The notes: generated by a model not told the origin, from the sequence alone. Positions 8,427-18,349 are shown, counted from the first letter of the stretch. The stretch is 36,252 nucleotides of DNA from Sporisorium sorghi (GCA_023212695.1 JALCCG010000218.1:1-36252), one strand, 5' to 3'. Program-made: numbers and translations.

Positions 8427-11318
8427 ATGTCCAATCCATACCAGCAGCAGCAGGCCATGGCTTCGGGCAGCAACTCGCCTCTTGCCACCCCCGTCCCCAT
8501 CAAGCGAGGACGTGGGCGACCGCCAAAGAATCGCGATCCCAACGCGCCCACGCCAGTCAAAACCTACGTTCCACCTCCGCCAAAGCCTACACCACAGCCT
8601 CGCACCTCGCACATCACCTCACCACATCTTCGAGCTGCAGCGACACCTACCGCATATTCAGCTACCGGCTCTCCCTTCCAGCCACCGCCGCCCACCGGCT
8701 ATCCTTCACATAGTCTAGGTCCAGGCATCCCAGAGCAGCACAACGTTTTCTATCAGCCCATGTCCGGTGGCCCACACTCATCGCCCCTCGCCAGCTCCAG
8801 CTCCAGCTCCAGCACCGTGCCTTCCTTCCCACCGATACCGACGCTCCAACGTCAGCAGGAATTGCAGCAGCAGCAGCAGCAGCAGCAGAGTCAGCAGAAC
8901 ATCCGTGAGGCGCAGCAGGCAAGAGCTTCTGCTCGTACAGAGAGCGTCGAGGCCTCTGCTTCTGCTGTGCCAACATCGCCGGCGTCTTCTTCAGCCGCAC
9001 ATCCTGCCTCCGCTGCAGCATCGACAGCACCTCCCGAAGGCGCCATCATGACCGCTGCTGGAGGGTCTATCGGTGCCGGAATCGGCACAGCTGTTGGCAA
9101 CGCGGGTGCATCTTCTGCCAGTCGCACACGGCGCAAAACCGATGCCAACGAGCCCGAGCTCAAGCTGCCAGAAGCACACGATGCTGGTTGGATGACCGAG
9201 CCCGCCGATCCCGTTCAGGCTCAGCGTGCCTACTCCGCCATCGTCGACTGCATTCGCAACCACATCGACGCAAGCGGGCGTAGACTCGCCGAGCCATTGG
9301 AAGCGTGTCCCGATCCTGAGCTCGATCCCGAATACTATGAAAAGGTGGAAAAGCCCACCTCGCTCTCGGCCATCTCGCAACGCATTCAGGAGGGCGAGTA
9401 CCCCAAAGCATCCGATTTCGAGATGGACATGCTTCAGCTGTTCGAGAACGCACGCAGGTTGCATCCCATCGGCACCACGCTCTATGGCGACGCGGTCGTG
9501 TTGCAACGCCTCTACCACGAGATCACCAAAGCCAAGCCCTCTCGAAATGAGCCCATCACCGCCGAAGCAGTATTGGCAGCTGCAGCACAAGCCGATGCAA
9601 GCCGCCACTTTTCGTCCATCCCACACGGTCCGCTCTATGCCAGCGCGGGCTCCAACGGCGATCTCACCACCCGCATCAGCAGCAAGTCCAAGACGTACTA
9701 CGAGCATCTCAACCTCAAGGGCAAGGCGTTCCGCGTGGGCGACTGGATCCACCTCATCAACCCATCCGACCCGACCAAGCCCATCGTCGCGCAAATCTTC
9801 AAAGTGCTCCGTCGCAAAGACGACGATCCAGATCAGGGCTGGGTCACTGTTTGCTGGTATTACCGACCCGAGCAGACCTTCCACCCAGCCTCCAAGAAGT
9901 TTTTCAAGGATGAGGTGGTCAAGACCGGCTACTTCGCCGACCATCACATCGAGGACATTCTCGAAAAGATCATGGTCATGTTCTACACCAAGTACATCCG
10001 CGGTCGACCCAAGCCCGAATATTGGGATCCACGCAGCCCGCTCTACGTGACCGAGTCGCGCTACAACGAGCAGCAGCGCGCCTTTCACAAGATCAAGAGC
10101 TGGGCCAGCTGTGTGCCCGAAGAGATTCGCAAGGTCGAGACGCCCATGAACACGTTCGACAAAGCCATCCCGCCACCGCCCAAGGAGGACTCACCATTCT
10201 TGCGCGGTGTGGCTGGTCCGGGTGCGTTGCGAGACGAGGATGCAGCCAGCGGTGAAGTCACCGACTTCCCGGACTTGTTCAAAGATGCACCGGACGAGTC
10301 TCGGCCGAAAAAGAAAGGGCGGGGCTCGGACGCCGCTGGTGGGGAAGCCGCGAGTGAAGCGTTCACACGTCTGGCTTCGCTCGTTGCTTCGCGCATCACT
10401 CCCGACCAGTACTTGCGCTTGCAACAGCTGCTGTCTGCACCTCAAGCTGCTTCGCTCGACATGGCACAGCTCAGCCACGATCTCGGAGGTGTCGATGCCA
10501 ATCTGCTCTCCGAATTGCGCAACGCAGCTCTTGCGGCTGGTGTCGCTTCGGCGGGTCTGGACAAGGTCGTCTCCTCTGATCTGACCGGCCAGCAAGCACA
10601 GGCTTCCGCTGCTGCTGCTCAGACGCAGCCGCCCACGGTGGGCGTAGTGGATCTCGTCCGCTCGCAACGCGGTGAAGGTTTCTACGCTGCGCTTCCGCAA
10701 GAGACCCGCGACCTGTTTGCGGATCAGCCCGGTGGTCAAGTCAATTGGTATGCCGCTGCGCCGCTGGACCTGCCGCTACAGCACGACTTGCACAAGAACG
10801 GCTTCTACTCGCCTCAGCACGCACATCTGCGCAACCACACGCTCGACTACCTCTATCACCAGGCCAACACACGCAACGAGGGTGACGCCGCATCGGATGC
10901 CCAGGCGCGCAATGGCGGTCGTGTTGGAAGTTCACGGCCGCTGCAGCCCAGCGCTTCGGTGAATGGCGGATCGACTCCTCGCGCCTTGTTGTCAGGCTCT
11001 TCTCCGTACGTCGCCCACGCTTCTGGGATGTACGACGTTTTGGCGCCCAGCGCCCGCAACTCGCCTCTGATGCGTGCCGGCTACGGAGCACTGGCGGGAG
11101 GCGCCAGCGTCGGCGCGGGTGCTCCCGGCATCCCGGTGGCCAGCAGCAACGGCAGCACGGACGAAGCGCTCACGCCCGTGATGAACCAGAACCAGGGCTG
11201 GTACGGCGGAAGCGAGTGGGGAGAGGACCCGCAAAAAACGGCCGAGGCGCTCGCCGAGTTTTCCAGTCACTACGGCGGAGATGGCAGTCAGCTCAACCTG
11301 TCTCACTATCTCTCGTGA
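8427..11318 (+). CDS. RSC1: RSC1/RSC2-like chromatin remodelling subunit (AT-hook, bromodomain, BAH)
   Basis: Predicted nuclear subunit of the RSC (SWI/SNF-class) remodelling complex. The 963-residue protein has an AT-hook-like basic segment KRGRGRPPK (26-34), a Pro/Ser/Gln-rich region with a poly-Gln run near 147-156, one bromodomain (about 265-370) and one BAH domain (about 425-550; GDWIHL and VCWYYRPEQT are typical). A long Ala/Ser/Gly-rich tail follows. In yeast Rsc1/Rsc2 the order is bromodomain, AT-hook, bromodomain, BAH; here nothing resembling the first bromodomain is seen before the AT-hook. In the remaining bromodomain the usual Tyr-Asn pair aligns with Leu345-His346, so canonical acetyl-lysine binding is doubtful. 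The ATG at 8427 (CACCATG) was chosen as the first ATG after 1062 nt; the frame is open from 8295 without an ATG. A metazoan polybromo-like name is the alternative. Confidence 0.88.
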   Translation: MSNPYQQQQAMASGSNSPLATPVPIKRGRGRPPKNRDPNAPTPVKTYVPPPPKPTPQPRTSHITSPHLRAAATPTAYSATGSPFQPPPPTGYPSHSLGPGIPEQHNVFYQPMSGGPHSSPLASSSSSSSTVPSFPPIPTLQRQQELQQQQQQQQSQQNIREAQQARASARTESVEASASAVPTSPASSSAAHPASAAASTAPPEGAIMTAAGGSIGAGIGTAVGNAGASSASRTRRKTDANEPELKLPEAHDAGWMTEPADPVQAQRAYSAIVDCIRNHIDASGRRLAEPLEACPDPELDPEYYEKVEKPTSLSAISQRIQEGEYPKASDFEMDMLQLFENARRLHPIGTTLYGDAVVLQRLYHEITKAKPSRNEPITAEAVLAAAAQADASRHFSSIPHGPLYASAGSNGDLTTRISSKSKTYYEHLNLKGKAFRVGDWIHLINPSDPTKPIVAQIFKVLRRKDDDPDQGWVTVCWYYRPEQTFHPASKKFFKDEVVKTGYFADHHIEDILEKIMVMFYTKYIRGRPKPEYWDPRSPLYVTESRYNEQQRAFHKIKSWASCVPEEIRKVETPMNTFDKAIPPPPKEDSPFLRGVAGPGALRDEDAASGEVTDFPDLFKDAPDESRPKKKGRGSDAAGGEAASEAFTRLASLVASRITPDQYLRLQQLLSAPQAASLDMAQLSHDLGGVDANLLSELRNAALAAGVASAGLDKVVSSDLTGQQAQASAAAAQTQPPTVGVVDLVRSQRGEGFYAALPQETRDLFADQPGGQVNWYAAAPLDLPLQHDLHKNGFYSPQHAHLRNHTLDYLYHQANTRNEGDAASDAQARNGGRVGSSRPLQPSASVNGGSTPRALLSGSSPYVAHASGMYDVLAPSARNSPLMRAGYGALAGGASVGAGAPGIPVASSNGSTDEALTPVMNQNQGWYGGSEWGEDPQKTAEALAEFSSHYGGDGSQLNLSHYLS

Positions 11319-12293
11319 GCATCTGCTGCAACAAAGACGACAATTTGCATCTGGGGAGTTTTTATCTACATCTTACATAGACGCTTGTATCCTCTTTTAC
11401 ACTCCCACCCGCTCCGCATACCTCTGCACGTTGGATTCTCGCATGGGCTTGGATTGTTGTACTTGTTTCCGCGCATCGACTCGAGCTTCTTTTCGACTTG
11501 CTGTTGACCACCGTGACTTGCGTCCGTACATTTACGCTTCCTGCATTTTCGTGTCAAATGTATTGTACCTGTGTTGCCTATCGTTGCGAGGTGTGTGTGT
11601 GTGTGTTGTGTGCGTTGAGGTGTTGTGCAGCGGTGAGCAGTGTGAGTGCTCGGTGCTATATGCTAAATTCTGCTTACATAAGACAAAAAGGCGAGTTTCG
11701 AGTCGATCACTGAGCGCGCTCTGGCTGTTGAAGGAAGAATTTCGAAATTGCTGGGCGACTTCGAGAGAGAAGAGCAAGAAAAAGGCTGATCGAAGTGAGC
11801 CTTGCCTGGACTCTGCGGTGAAGAAAGAAGGAGCCAGCGACAGTCAAAGTGTAATGCGCAAAGGCCATCTCTTCACCTTCACCTTCTCCTTCTTCTTCCA
11901 CCTTTCCATCTTTTGCCCTTCTCCACGTCACCCCTATTCAACCTTTCCATTCCACCCTTGCTCCCCATCTCTCTGTCTCGACATTTGGTCTCCCTCCAAC
12001 TCCTTTTGGCTTTCTTTCTCGATTCGAACAGCACAGTCTCAGATCCCTGTCTCAAGTCTCGTCACAGCAAACAAGAACTCTACGATCACGGCTACGAAGC
12101 ATCTCTCCATATAGTACACCTCATACCATCTGCGACGGCCCCATCTTGCATCCAGCTCGTCGTCCCTCCGCCGATTACAAACGCAAGCACTGCACGAAAC
12201 GCCCACTACTTTGCTTAGCCCATCTCCAGTTTCGACACTCTCAAAACCACCACTACCACTGCACACCTTCAGCTCCGTCACCGACACTTCGAA
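11319..12293. other. Intergenic region RSC1/2-like to SCD6
   Basis: No gene is supported. It holds the 3' region of the RSC1/2-like gene, with a short GT-rich stretch near 11590-11610, and the SCD6 promoter and leader. From 11857 to 12293 the plus strand is C/T-rich and free of ATG, consistent with a leader of up to about 440 nt. Confidence 0.65.
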
Positions 12294-14038
12294 ATGGCCA
12301 CCGCAGAATACATCGGAGCGCTCATCTCGCTCGTCTCCAAATCCGACATCCGATACCAAGGCCTGCTCGCCTCGATCAACCCGGAACAGGCCACCATCGC
12401 GCTCGAAAAGGTCCGCTCATGGGGCACCGAAGGTCGTCTCTCTGCACAGGGCAGACCGCAGGAGGAGATCCCTCCCAGCGACCATGTCTACGAATACATC
12501 ATGTTCCGCGCTGCCGACGTCAAGGATCTCAAGATCGACGATCCCAATCCGCCCAAGCAGCAGCCGGCACCTCCTCAGCCTGCGCTCAATGATCCTGCCA
12601 TCCTCAACGTAAGTCCCTCGCCAAACAATCTGCAGAGTAGGAGCCTTTTCTCGAGGGTCTAGGGACGCAAACCTTTTCCATGTGATGAACTATTTACGGA
12701 TGTAAAACTGTCCTTCGGGGCTTGTCATTTGTCCGAGAGCGCAAAACCGTGTGGATCTCTCCGTTGCCTTCCTACTGATCTCAGCTACCCGTGACCCTCA
12801 GGAAGCTCTACTTGCAGACGTGACGTGACGAGATGAAAGCGCTGGTACTAACTTGCAGCTTTCTCTTCCCCCCTCGCACACTGCGTGCACGCAAACAGTC
12901 TTCGGCACCAGGTCCTGGCGGCTTCGCACCTCCAGGCGCCATGTATGGCATGATGCCACCACCGCCGTTCGGTGCTGCGCCCTACCCAGGCGCCCCTGGC
13001 TTCGGCCCACCCCCTCCACAGTTCAACGGCGGAGCTGGCGCACCTCCACAGCAGTCGCCGGTCCCACCTTCGCAAATCAAAGCAGCACCCGCAGCAGCCT
13101 CTGCCGCATCCGCATCCGACTCGGCAAAGCAGCAAACCAAATCCGCCTTGCCTGCAGCTGAGCCGCAGCCACCAGCAGCAGCCAAGCAAGTGGAAAAGTC
13201 GAGCGCAGACAAGGTGCTTGAGGAGATGTCTAAACTCAGCGTTTCCAAGCCCGCACCCTCCACTCAACCACCCGCAGCTTCGCCCTCGTCGCTTCCACCT
13301 GCAGCGCACCACCTTCCAGCTATCCCGCACGCTGCTGCCGCTGCAGCCAAAGCTGCCGAGCACGGAGACCGTCGCAACGGCGGCGGTGCGGGCGCGAGTG
13401 GATCGCGAGGTGGACCCAACAACCACGACCACCGTCGGGGCCATCGAGGCCAGCAGCACAACAACGATATCAGCGGACCGAGCATGCCCAACCGAGAGTT
13501 CGACTTTGAATCGGCCAATGCCAAGTTCCAAAAGCACAAGGAGGTAGGAGGCGAAGAAGCCGATGGCGCCGCTACTGCTGGTGGAGCTTCCTCGGCAACT
13601 GCTGCCAACGGAGGTGGCGCGGGTGGATTGCTCGATGCAATCCCGCCGCCATCCTCGGAAAGCCCCGGCAACTTTTACGACAAGAAGTCGGGCTTCTTTG
13701 ACAACATTTCGTCCGAGATCAAGGAGAGGTACGAGCGCAACGAGCCGCGTTCGGCGTCGACGTCTGAAGACGTTGGTGGCAGTGGTGGAGGAGGAGGCTT
13801 CTTCGATTTTCCTGGTGGACGCGGCGGTCGAGGCGGCCGGGGCCGAGCGAACCGCATTGCGGAGGAGATGAAGAACATGCAGACGTTTGGCGATACGGGT
13901 GCGAGTGTTGGCGGTGGACGAGGTCGTGGTGGACGCGGTGGATATAGGGGCGGCCGTGAACGTGGTGGCGGAGGAGGAGGGCAGAGAAACGGCGGTGCCA
14001 ACGGGTACAGCAACGCGGCGCCTATGCGTCTTGGCTAA
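12294..14038 (+). CDS. SCD6: SCD6/LSM14 mRNA decapping activator and translational repressor (two exons)
   Basis: Cytoplasmic P-body RNP protein that represses translation initiation and promotes decapping. Exons are 12294-12608 and 12899-14038, giving 484 residues. The intron (290 nt, phase 0) has donor GTAAGT, branch-point consensus TACTAAC at 12846-12852 and acceptor AAACAG at 12898; the AG at 12858 lies too close to the branch A. Domains in order: an LSm domain (about 1-80); a Pro/Ala/Gln-rich linker; an FDF motif (306-308, in NREFDFESANAKF); an FFD box (Phe371-Phe372-Asp373); a TFG box (434-436, in MKNMQTFGD); and RGG clusters around 410-425 and in the tail. All hallmark LSM14-family motifs are present in the usual order. 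Retaining the intron would give an LSm-only protein of about 122 residues. It is convergent with the next gene. Confidence 0.95.
12609..12898 (+). other. SCD6 intron
   Basis: GT-AG intron with a perfect GTAAGT donor and a TACTAAC branch consensus at 12846-12852, 46 nt before the acceptor. Splicing joins Asn105 to Ser106 in frame and links the LSm domain to the FDF/RGG region. It is the longest of the four introns inferred in the window. Confidence 0.9.
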
Positions 14039-14634
14039 GAGAGATTGTGGTGATTTAGCCAGGCGAATCGAAGCGAAGAACATATACCACAGCTGCCGAT
14101 GCCATCACTTTTGTCATTGCCCATCTCACACTCGAATGCACAGACAAGGGCGATTGCAAGCACGCCGAAATTTGCGCGACGCAGGCCACAGATCAGCGCA
14201 GATTGGTGGTGAGACTGGGTTGAGAATCATAGAATTGCAGAGTTTGCTTTGTACAGAGATGTTGATCGAGTGTGCAGTGGTTCGGGGTGGAAGTGTTGCT
14301 TGCGTTGAGTGGTGAAGGAGTGCAAGGGGTCAAGCGTTGGTTTTGTTGGGGAGAGCTTCGGGTCGTTTACAGGACAGGTTGGCGTGAGCGCGTGGGTCGA
14401 GATGGGTTGCGGCTGTGAGGGTGGACCTTCGCTGGTCTCGAACGGCGGCTCGTGTAATGTGGCTGCTGCTAGACACTGCCCCAGCGTCAAAGTGGTCCTC
14501 AAACCCAGCAGCGTCATCGGACGATGCAAGCTGTCCGAGACCACAGCTGGCGGTGTGCCCAACCGGCGTCATCGCTCTCTCTCTCTCTCCACTGCACTCC
14601 CTTTCCCACACCCCGCTGCACCACAGCCGTCCAA
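14039..14634. other. Convergent 3' intergenic region
   Basis: This stretch lies between the SCD6 stop and the stop of the minus-strand membrane protein gene. It has a CT microsatellite at about 14575-14590. Short ORFs in both directions have no recognisable domain, and nothing else is seen. Confidence 0.65.
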
Positions 14635-15201
14635 CTAGAGCCGTTTCTGCACCTCGCCCTTCACCTCGTTCGCCTTGCCCTTCGCCTGATCAAACGCGCC
14701 CGTTGCCTCGCTCTCGATCTGGCCCACCACATCTCCGCCCTTGCCCAGCCTCTGCACGTGGTGCGTGACCAGCCCTGCTGCGCCACCGAGCCCTGCGCCG
14801 CCCAGCAGCCCGTTGACCAGCCCGGTCCTGCTCAAAAAAAGCGCCGGGAGCACGAGCGCGCCGACGACGCTGCCGATGAGGTGCAGGTCGTCCTGCCTGA
14901 CCCGCTGCGCGTCGAGCCTCAACCCGCTCGCTCGGACGGATAGCGAAGGGTGGTCCAGCTGCGACGCCGCCGCGGACCCGCCAACGCTCCCCACCGCAGC
15001 ACCGCTCAGGGGGACCAGCCAGTTATAGCGCGCTAAGCCGCGCAGCGAAAAGCCCCGCCCCCGCAGGGTTTGCAAAAGGTACAGAGGTGTCGCAGCAAGA
15101 CAGCCAATTTGGAGCCCAGAGACGGTATAGCGCCCAATGTAGTATGCGGAGTCTTCTTCGACGCCCGCTGCTGAGAGTTGCGACGTTAGCTGCTGCGACA
15201 T
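14635..15201 (-). CDS. Small predicted membrane protein of unknown function
   Basis: I do not recognise this family. From the ATG at 15201 the product is 188 residues (MSQQLTSQLS...). Four hydrophobic stretches could be membrane segments: about 26-46, 61-80, 106-124 and 128-148. The last is very rich in Gly (GLLGGAGLGGAAG), which suggests close helix packing, perhaps in an organelle membrane. The tail (about 160-188) is charged and probably helical (DQAKGKANEVKGEVQ), superficially like CsbD or LEA-type stress proteins. The frame is open to 15582, but the extension is Arg/Pro/Ser-rich and looks non-coding, so the inner ATG is preferred. Sense codon use and the regular hydrophobic pattern support a real gene. 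Confidence 0.7.
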   Translation of the reverse strand: MSQQLTSQLSAAGVEEDSAYYIGRYTVSGLQIGCLAATPLYLLQTLRGRGFSLRGLARYNWLVPLSGAAVGSVGGSAAASQLDHPSLSVRASGLRLDAQRVRQDDLHLIGSVVGALVLPALFLSRTGLVNGLLGGAGLGGAAGLVTHHVQRLGKGGDVVGQIESEATGAFDQAKGKANEVKGEVQKRL

Positions 15202-15867
15202 TGTGTTTGGCCAACCGCGATGTGGTGGGATGACTGCGAAAGGTTTTGAGTGCGTGCGTGGATGCAGATATGGCGTTCGATGTGCGGTCGCCGCGTGGAG
15301 TTTTGACCGTGGATACCGGGATGGATCGAGGTTCGCCCGAGAGTGTGTGCGATGATGGTTGGCAGAAGCAACGACGAGGGTTGAGGTGTGGAGACGGAGG
15401 AAAACCGGGCTCGGGCGCAAGCGGGGCAAATTGCCCCGGCGCGCCCTCTCTCTGCGTCGCAGGTGAGTGCGGTGACGTCGAAGCGACTGCTCCCAACGAG
15501 CCACTCGGCTGTAGCGTGCGTAGGTTTTCTCCACACCTCGTTCTGGAGACTTCCGTAACCCCTTGCACCGTCGCAGATTCACTCTGTACGTCGTTCTAGA
15601 ACGACACCTGCTCCCGCTCTCTTCGGGTATGAAGAGTCGGTTGAAGTGTCAGTTCGCACATTCAATCTCACCAACATCCCATGTGAGTGTGGTGGGCAAC
15701 AGCGAATGACCGGTCGCGTGAGCCGCCGAGCCGCCGAGCCGCGCGTGCATTCCGTTTCTCCGCTTGCCATTTTCTTCTCACTGCAGAGGACCGACATTTC
15801 CGTTTCGACCAATCCCAGCGTCACACTCACACTCGACGTCAAAGCATGTATGAGTGTATAGCAAAGA
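15202..15867. other. Intergenic region upstream of the small membrane protein gene
   Basis: This region lies between two minus-strand genes and holds the promoter of the small membrane protein and the 3' end of GPI18. No other gene, tRNA or repeat was recognised. Confidence 0.6.
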
Positions 15868-17295
15868 CTACGCAGGCGGGTAGAACCCAGCGTACAACAC
15901 AATGGCCACGCAGTACTGAACTGCTAGATAGCCCACCACTACACCCCGCCACGGCGTGGAGAGAACAAGGCGGGCAGCGCCCCACCAGACCATGGGCATG
16001 CCTCCAGGCGTCGCCATGCGCAGTGCGATCTGGACGTGCGATGCGAACAGCAGTATCAAGCCGAGCGCGATGCCGTGCACGATGTACGGTATCGCTCTCG
16101 GCGTCGTTGCCAGTTCAAAGGCATTTTGAGCGTCGACTGCTGCAATAGTAGTGGACGGTGATGCGAGCAGCGAAGCAGCGATCTGCACCCAGCTCGAGCG
16201 GCGGTAGAACGTCGACGCGGTATACGCTATCGCCACGAGCACCGGTGCAGCCAACGCGAAATTCGGCAGTTGCGCAGGCTGCCAGTACCGCAGCAGCCCG
16301 ACGTTCCAGTAGTGCGACTGTACGAACGCGTACACGCTCGGCAGGCGCTCGCTGCACCACGGCCCAGCCGATTCAGTGAGGCAGAACCGGCTGTATGCCC
16401 ACACCTGGAACAGCACGCTGGGGGAGACGCACACCGCTGTCGCCAAAACCAGCTTGAGAAGCGCCGATATCGCCCTGCCAGCTCGCGCCTCGCCGATAAG
16501 CTTGAACGCAATGTACCCGAGCAGCACCACGCCGTTGGTGCGGAAGCTCGTGGCGACCGCGAACCAGAACGACGTTGTCGCTACTTGCATCCATCCGAGC
16601 GCGTCACTGCTTTCGAGGTGCAGCAACCCGACGAGGCTGGCAAAGCTGAAGAAGCTCTCCGGCGTCGGAGATGCGAGCGTCGTGCCTGCCGACGGCGCCA
16701 ACATGCTCAGCACCGCAGTTGTATACGCTAGCTGCGCACTCCTCGTCACCCTCCACGTGAGCGTGTACAGCAGCACAGGGCTCGCTGCCGCCGCTAGATT
16801 CGCCAGCACCGCAGCGCCCAATATCGCCGACGTCGCGCTCCACCGCCCATCGAGGCTCGGCGTCACGTACCCCGCTGCGCGTAAAACCGCCACAATACCC
16901 GGCTGGAACGCGAGCATCTGCTCCCATTTATACCCGCCCGCATGCACCCCCTCTGCCGCCGACTGCGGCGATGCAGAGGCGACAAAGTAGATCGTGTCCC
17001 ACCGAACGAGCGCAAGGAGCCACGTGAAGCTGCCCGCCGACAGACCGTGCACTGTGGATGGATCGAGTGCGTACGAGACGAGTTCGTGCGATGTATCGAA
17101 TGCTTGTTGCAGCTGAGAGGTGAGGATGAGCAGTGTGACGGATGCGACGCGCACGAGCAGCGAGAGTCTGAGCAGTTGCGCTTGGGCTGCGGAGAGCTTG
17201 CGGGGTGTCATGGGAGCATGTTTGCGCTCGTGTGCGGTGTATGAGGTGGAAGCCGGCGAGGAAGGCTGTGGTGCCGCATGTCGACGGTGAAGCAT
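15868..17295 (-). CDS. GPI18: GPI mannosyltransferase 2 (GPI18/PIG-V)
   Basis: ER membrane enzyme that adds the second, alpha-1,6-linked mannose to the GPI anchor precursor, using dolichol-phosphate mannose. The product (475 residues from 17295) is strongly hydrophobic with many predicted membrane segments. It carries family signatures near the N-terminus: FDTS (66-69), the luminal RWDTIYF (98-104) and YKWEQMLAFQPG (122-133), matching the RWD and H/YExQxAFxP blocks of PIG-V. The C-terminal end VLYAGFYPPA is complete. Two starts are plausible: 17295, with A at -3, or the ATG at 17211 (447 residues), closer to where homology begins. The frame continues upstream through a poly-A/T tract that would encode a Phe run and is unlikely to be translated. 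It is divergent from the ARL5 gene. Confidence 0.92.
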   Translation of the reverse strand: MLHRRHAAPQPSSPASTSYTAHERKHAPMTPRKLSAAQAQLLRLSLLVRVASVTLLILTSQLQQAFDTSHELVSYALDPSTVHGLSAGSFTWLLALVRWDTIYFVASASPQSAAEGVHAGGYKWEQMLAFQPGIVAVLRAAGYVTPSLDGRWSATSAILGAAVLANLAAAASPVLLYTLTWRVTRSAQLAYTTAVLSMLAPSAGTTLASPTPESFFSFASLVGLLHLESSDALGWMQVATTSFWFAVATSFRTNGVVLLGYIAFKLIGEARAGRAISALLKLVLATAVCVSPSVLFQVWAYSRFCLTESAGPWCSERLPSVYAFVQSHYWNVGLLRYWQPAQLPNFALAAPVLVAIAYTASTFYRRSSWVQIAASLLASPSTTIAAVDAQNAFELATTPRAIPYIVHGIALGLILLFASHVQIALRMATPGGMPMVWWGAARLVLSTPWRGVVVGYLAVQYCVAIVLYAGFYPPA

Positions 17296-17646
17296 GCTCT
17301 TTGAGGGCAGGATAGTTGGTAGTCTTGAGGCAAAGGTGAAGGAGCGAATTGGACCCTGAACGAAACAAAAAAAAAAACAAAAAAAAAAAAAAACGCACAG
17401 CAAACGCACAGCAAACGCGCAGCAAACGCGCACAGTCCAACTGAGCGAGATTTCTTCTTGTCGCACGCCAACGCGCATGCTTCTTTCCCTTCCAACACAG
17501 CCTCCACCAAGTGTCATCTCCGCTCCACCATCATCCACAACATCGACGGCTGCTCATCTTGGATATCATAACCACTCGCGCACGACAGGGGACGAACCTC
17601 ACAGAGCAGCGGCCATTCAGCTGTCTCTTCCAACAAAACCAGAGCC
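17296..17646. promoter_or_regulatory. Divergent GPI18-ARL5 promoter region
   Basis: This 351-bp region separates two divergently transcribed genes. It contains an A11-C-A15 tract at 17367-17393, 72 nt upstream of the GPI18 ATG and 254 nt upstream of the ARL5 ATG. Directly after the tract is a short tandem array of ACGCACAGCAA-like units (about 17393-17431). An upstream ATG at 17477 opens a 98-codon frame that overlaps the ARL5 start out of frame; whether it is in the mRNA depends on the transcription start. Confidence 0.6.
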
Positions 17647-18349
17647 ATGGGTGTGGCATTTAGCTCGTTGTGGTCCTCGCTCTTCGGGTCGAAAGAGCTC
17701 AAGATCTGTATCCTGGGGTGAGTTTGCGATGGGACTGGAGACGATTGCATGTCCGATCAGCACTGACGACTGACTCTACTCGGTGCTTGTCTTTTTGCAG
17801 CCTGGACAATGCGGGCAAGACGACGCTGATGTACAAGATGACGCTGGGCTCGGTCGTGTCCACTGCTCCGACCGTGGGATCCAATACAGGTGCGTCCATC
17901 CTCACCCCGCTTCTTCCTCTCCTTCTCGCCACTGACACTCTTCCCCTTTCAACCACACTGCAGAGCAATTCGAATACAAAAACCTCAAATTCATGCTGTG
18001 GGACGTAGGCGGCCAAACATCCCTCCGCACATCCTGGACTTCCTACCTCGCTTCCACAGATGCCGTCATCTTTGTCCTCGATAGCAACGACCGCGAGCGC
18101 GTCAACTTGGCGAGAGAAGAGCTCCACCGCATCGCACAGGACGAGCAGGTCACCAAAGCCCCGATTCTGGTGTGGGCGAATAAGCAGGATATTAAAGGCG
18201 CAATGACGCCCGCGGAGATCTCGGAGTCTTTGGCACTGACGGCGTTTAGGGAGAGGACGTGGCAGATCTTTGGATGCTCGGCGTTGACGGGGAAAGGGTT
18301 GACGGAGGGCTTGGATTGGTTGGCGCATACGTTGGGGGCCAAGGGATGA
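17647..18349 (+). CDS. ARL5: ARF-like small GTPase, ARL5 type (three exons)
   Basis: Small GTPase of the ARF family; ARL5 acts at the trans-Golgi in retrograde endosome-to-Golgi tethering. Exons are 17647-17717, 17801-17889 and 17964-18349, giving 181 residues, the normal family length. Introns of 83 and 74 nt have GT-AG ends and restore conserved motifs across both junctions. Visible motifs: Gly2 for N-myristoylation; P-loop GLDNAGKT (24-31); switch I Thr48 in APTVGSN; WDVGGQ (66-71) with the switch II Gln71; NKQD (126-129); and SAL (159-161). The segment TVGSN plus GGQTSLRTSW matches ARL5 better than ARF1, ARL1 or ARL8. The ATG at 17647 gives the required Gly2. Subfamily is less certain than family. 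Confidence 0.93.

Noticed and set aside
8991..10088. 365-codon antisense frame over the bromodomain-BAH region
   Set aside because: Complement of a conserved coding region; composition typical of antisense shadows.
12853..12858. Alternative SCD6 splice acceptor TTGCAG
   Set aside because: The AG is only about 7 nt from the TACTAAC branch A, too close for normal splicing.
15202..15582. N-terminal extension of the small membrane protein to 15582
   Set aside because: Arg/Ser/Pro/His-rich sequence without hydrophobic pattern; the ATG at 15201 begins the protein-like part.
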